Source of the DNA: Micromonosporaceae bacterium
GTDB taxonomy: Bacteria; Actinomycetota; Actinomycetes; Mycobacteriales; Micromonosporaceae
Direction: 5' to 3'
Length of the DNA stretch: 7,620 nt
Assembly: GCA_017354595.1 (NCBI GenBank)
Contig: JAFMQQ010000133.1
Coordinates: 1-7,620, forward strand
The translations under genes were made by a program, and so were the position numbers. Below, in pieces: positions 5,708-7,620 of the stretch; position 1 is the stretch's first letter; each line of letters opens with the position of its first letter. The notes under the pieces were generated by a model that ran no database searches, was not told the origin of the DNA, and saw nothing but the letters and a program-made list of their open reading frames with translations.

Positions 5708-6842
5708 CGGCCGGGTACGGCACTTCCTGGCTGGGGCGTGCCCTCCCGGGGGGCGCTGTGCGGCTGCGGTTCCACCACTGGGCGAGGAACACCCCGACCA
5801 GAACCAGCAGTGCGCCGCCGAGCGCGAACCACACCGTCAACTCCGAACGCCTGTGCTGCAACACGATCGAGCTGGGCAGGTGCAGCAGGATGTCGTTGAG
5901 TTGCTTGGCATCCTTGGCCTGGAAGTACTTGCCGCCGGTGACACTCGCCACCTTGGTGAGTGCGTTCTCATCGATATCCAGGGCTCTGCGGCCGCCGCCG
6001 AAACCACCACCCCGCGGCGGACCGAACCCACCACCGCCGAATCCACCGCCGCCGAATCCACCACCGAACGGGTCGTCGCCCAGTTGGCTGGCCGGGCAGA
6101 CCATCGGAGCCGGCTGGTTGGTACCGAAGCCGATGGTGTAGATCCGCACCCGACGCGCCGCCGCCTGCTGCGCGGCCGTGACCGGATCCACCCCCTGGGT
6201 GTTCGCGCCGTCGGTGAGCACCACGATGGTGTCCGGCTGGAAATCACCACCCGCGTTGGAATCTGGCTTGGACAGGTCGACACCGGTCGGCGCGACATCC
6301 GGGTTGATCTCCGCGATGGCATCGATGGCGGAGAGGATGCCGAGGCCGATCGCGGTACCCCGGCCGGTGCGCAGCCCGCCCAGGGCGGAGATCAGCGCGG
6401 ACTTGTCGGCGGTGGGCGGGACCCGGAGCGTGGCCAGGCCGCTGAAGACCACCAGACCGATCTTGGTGCCACTGCGCTGCGCCTGGATGAAGTCGCGGGC
6501 GGCGTTCTGTGCGGCGGTCAACCTGTTCGGCTGCACGTCGGTAGAGCACATCGAGGCCGATACATCCAGGGCGAGCAGGATCGCCGAGGAGTCCGAAGGC
6601 TCGACCACCGTCGCCTGCGGCCGGGCCGCCCCGCCGGCGAGTACCACCAGGCCGGCGGCGAACAGCCAGATCGGGATCCGGCGCCGCCACAGCGAACGCC
6701 CGGGCAGGGCCGCCCGGATCAGCGCGATGCTCGACATCCGCACCGCGCCCCGCCGGCGGCGCCTGCGCATCCATTCGCGGTACCCCAACAGCAGCGGGAA
6801 GGCGAGCAGTGCGGAGAGGGCCCACGGCCAGGAGAGCGACAT
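5700..6842 (-). CDS. BatA/BatB-type membrane-anchored VWA-domain protein with Gly-rich loop
   Basis: The 380-residue product has hydrophobic segments at about 4-21 and 56-73 separated by Arg-rich sequence (26-31, 53-55), a von Willebrand A domain (about 86-320) and a last membrane helix (about 335-358) with a basic tail. Positive flanks place the VWA domain outside the membrane. The metal-ion-dependent adhesion site is complete: DVSAS (Asp93, Ser95, Ser97), Thr163 in TGRGTAIG and Asp211 in LTDGANT. A Gly/Phe-rich stretch (about 259-284) interrupts the domain, and Cys99 and Cys249 are the obvious candidates for a disulfide. Such proteins occur in MoxR-DUF58-VWA clusters, where the MoxR ATPase is thought to act as a chaperone for envelope or stress functions. 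The ATG shares one base with the stop of the upstream gene (TGATG), so the two are translationally coupled. The specific role is unknown. Confidence 0.85.
   Translation of the reverse strand: MSLSWPWALSALLAFPLLLGYREWMRRRRRRGAVRMSSIALIRAALPGRSLWRRRIPIWLFAAGLVVLAGGAARPQATVVEPSDSSAILLALDVSASMCSTDVQPNRLTAAQNAARDFIQAQRSGTKIGLVVFSGLATLRVPPTADKSALISALGGLRTGRGTAIGLGILSAIDAIAEINPDVAPTGVDLSKPDSNAGGDFQPDTIVVLTDGANTQGVDPVTAAQQAAARRVRIYTIGFGTNQPAPMVCPASQLGDDPFGGGFGGGGFGGGGFGPPRGGGFGGGRRALDIDENALTKVASVTGGKYFQAKDAKQLNDILLHLPSSIVLQHRRSELTVWFALGGALLVLVGVFLAQWWNRSRTAPPGRARPSQEVPYPAVT
6031..6060. repeat. 15-base tandem repeat encoding FGGGG units
   Basis: Two 15-base units (6031-6045 and 6046-6060) differ at one position, with degraded relatives on both sides. 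On the minus strand they encode Phe-Gly-Gly-Gly-Gly repeats inside the VWA protein. Because the unit is a multiple of three, copy-number change would keep the frame. Confidence 0.7.
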
Positions 6843-7620
6843 CAGACGATCCGTCCGTACCAGGTGATCATGAGTAACCCCCCGATGGTGAGCAGCAGTA
6901 CCGCCAGGGCCACCACCGCCCCGGTCAGCTCGACCAGCTCCGGCTTCGCGGTGATCCGCAGGTCCAGCGAGCGGTAGACCTGGTCCAGTGCCTGCGCATC
7001 GCTGGCCCGGTGGTACGAGCCCGCGGTGGCCTGTGCGATCTGGGTCAACACGTCCTCGTTGAGCGCGGTGGCGACTTGGAACCCGTCGACCTCGATGGTC
7101 GTACCCTCGACGGTGCCGATGCCGATGGTTTCGATGTGTACCCCGGCGTCGGCGGCCAGCGCCGTGGCCGCCTCGGTGTCCGGCCCGCCGGTATTCTCCC
7201 CGTCGGAGAGCAGCACGATCGTGGCCGAACCCCAGTACCCCAGGTTGGGTGGGGGCGCGTCGCTGTTCGGGTCGGGCAGTGTGACGTTGTGCCCGACGAT
7301 GGCCGACAGCGAGCCGAGGATCGCCGCGCCGAGTGAGGTACCACCGGCGGTGTGCAGCCGTTTGATCGCGGCGATCGTCTTGTCGTGGTCCGTGGTCGGC
7401 TGGCTCGTGGACAGCGCCCCCTGATCGAAGGCGATCACGCCTATGTCCACTGTGGATGGCTGTGCCTGTACGAAGCCGGTGGCGGCCGCCTGTGCCGCGG
7501 CCAGCCGGCTGGGCGCGATGTCCTTGGCGGTCATGCTGTTGGAGACGTCGAAGGCGAGAATGACGGTACCGGAGACGCGCGGCACCCTGACCGTCGCTTG
7601 TGGACGCGCCACACCGAGCA
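6842..7620 (-). CDS. VWA-domain membrane protein, C-terminal part (5' end outside window)
   Basis: The frame is open through the window edge, so the N-terminus, probably with two membrane helices as in the neighbour, is missing; the GTG at 7612 is internal (..LGVARPQATV matches the ARPQATV of the downstream paralogue). About 258 residues are visible. The adhesion-site motif is complete: DVSNS, the Thr of GGTSLG and the Asp of LLSDGENT. A C-terminal hydrophobic helix (AVVALAVLLLTIGGLLMITWY) and a short basic end follow. It is a paralogue of the next gene but has only a short turn (TIEVDGFQVATALNE) where that one has the Gly-rich insert. Its stop TGA overlaps the next ATG by one base. DUF58 and MoxR genes would be expected upstream, past the window. 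Confidence 0.85.
   Translation of the reverse strand, partial: LGVARPQATVRVPRVSGTVILAFDVSNSMTAKDIAPSRLAAAQAAATGFVQAQPSTVDIGVIAFDQGALSTSQPTTDHDKTIAAIKRLHTAGGTSLGAAILGSLSAIVGHNVTLPDPNSDAPPPNLGYWGSATIVLLSDGENTGGPDTEAATALAADAGVHIETIGIGTVEGTTIEVDGFQVATALNEDVLTQIAQATAGSYHRASDAQALDQVYRSLDLRITAKPELVELTGAVVALAVLLLTIGGLLMITWYGRIV
7445..7457. repeat. GTCCACTGTGGAT, near-perfect palindrome, copy 4
   Basis: One mismatch to copy 1, inside the upstream VWA gene. Read on the minus strand it also encodes Ser-Thr-Val-Asp, here with the rare codon ACA. Confidence 0.5.

Noticed and set aside
5991..6075. Repeat block as a CRISPR or mobile-element remnant
   Set aside because: The repeats are 15 bases, contiguous, in frame and encode Gly-rich protein; there are no spacers, transposase or terminal repeats anywhere in the window.
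5586..6977. 463-codon + strand frame opposite the VWA genes
   Set aside because: The minus strand encodes clear VWA motifs and membrane helices here; the + translation is low-complexity Arg/Gly/Pro sequence.
7610..7612. GTG as a true start for the upstream VWA gene
   Set aside because: The frame stays open to the window edge and the sequence LGVARPQATV is internal to the family, just after the second membrane helix.

Overview
The window is high-GC actinobacterial DNA. It has GTG starts, sparse Shine-Dalgarno sites, start codons a few bases behind TAnnnT -10 boxes, and almost no ACT/ACA codons. The heavy use of GTAC/GGTACC suggests a Micromonosporaceae-like organism, but that is an inference from style and not proven here. 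Both ends of the window cut through genes.

Layout. (1) Bases 2-232 (+) are the C-terminus of an FMN-dependent NADH-azoreductase-type flavoprotein. (2) Bases 242-1132 (-) are a 296-residue stand-alone alpha/alpha-toroid protein of unknown function, facing the azoreductase tail to tail. (3) A 160-base divergent region holds three GTCAAG repeats spaced 21 and 11 bases apart. (4) Bases 1293-5339 (+) are a three-gene potassium module: a KimA-type K+ importer (APC superfamily), a short KdpD-like histidine kinase and a KdpE-like response regulator. The spacing is tight, and a 13-codon minicistron links the stop of the kinase to the start of the regulator. (5) A short AT-richer patch at 5358-5400 carries two tandem imperfect dyads in front of a leaderless-looking gene (5423-5707) for a 94-residue protein with two membrane segments. 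(6) Bases 5700-7620 (-) are two coupled genes for membrane-anchored von Willebrand A proteins of the BatA/BatB (MoxR-associated) type. The upstream one is cut by the window edge.

How the parts may work together. In Bacillus, KimA is a high-affinity K+ importer controlled by c-di-AMP through a ydaO riboswitch. Here I see no such riboswitch. Instead the importer sits in one transcription unit with a KdpD/KdpE-like pair, with a phased-repeat, OmpR-family-style operator candidate in front. The simplest reading is a self-contained K+ homeostasis module in which the kinase and regulator control kimA itself, in the role they normally play for kdpFABC, which is not present here. The kinase keeps the DUF4118 membrane part, a GAF-like region and the HisKA/HATPase core, but lacks the long N-terminal KdpD/Usp region where ATP and, in some species, c-di-AMP bind. 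The VWA pair belongs to the widespread MoxR-DUF58-VWA type of cluster; the MoxR and DUF58 genes would be expected beyond base 7620.
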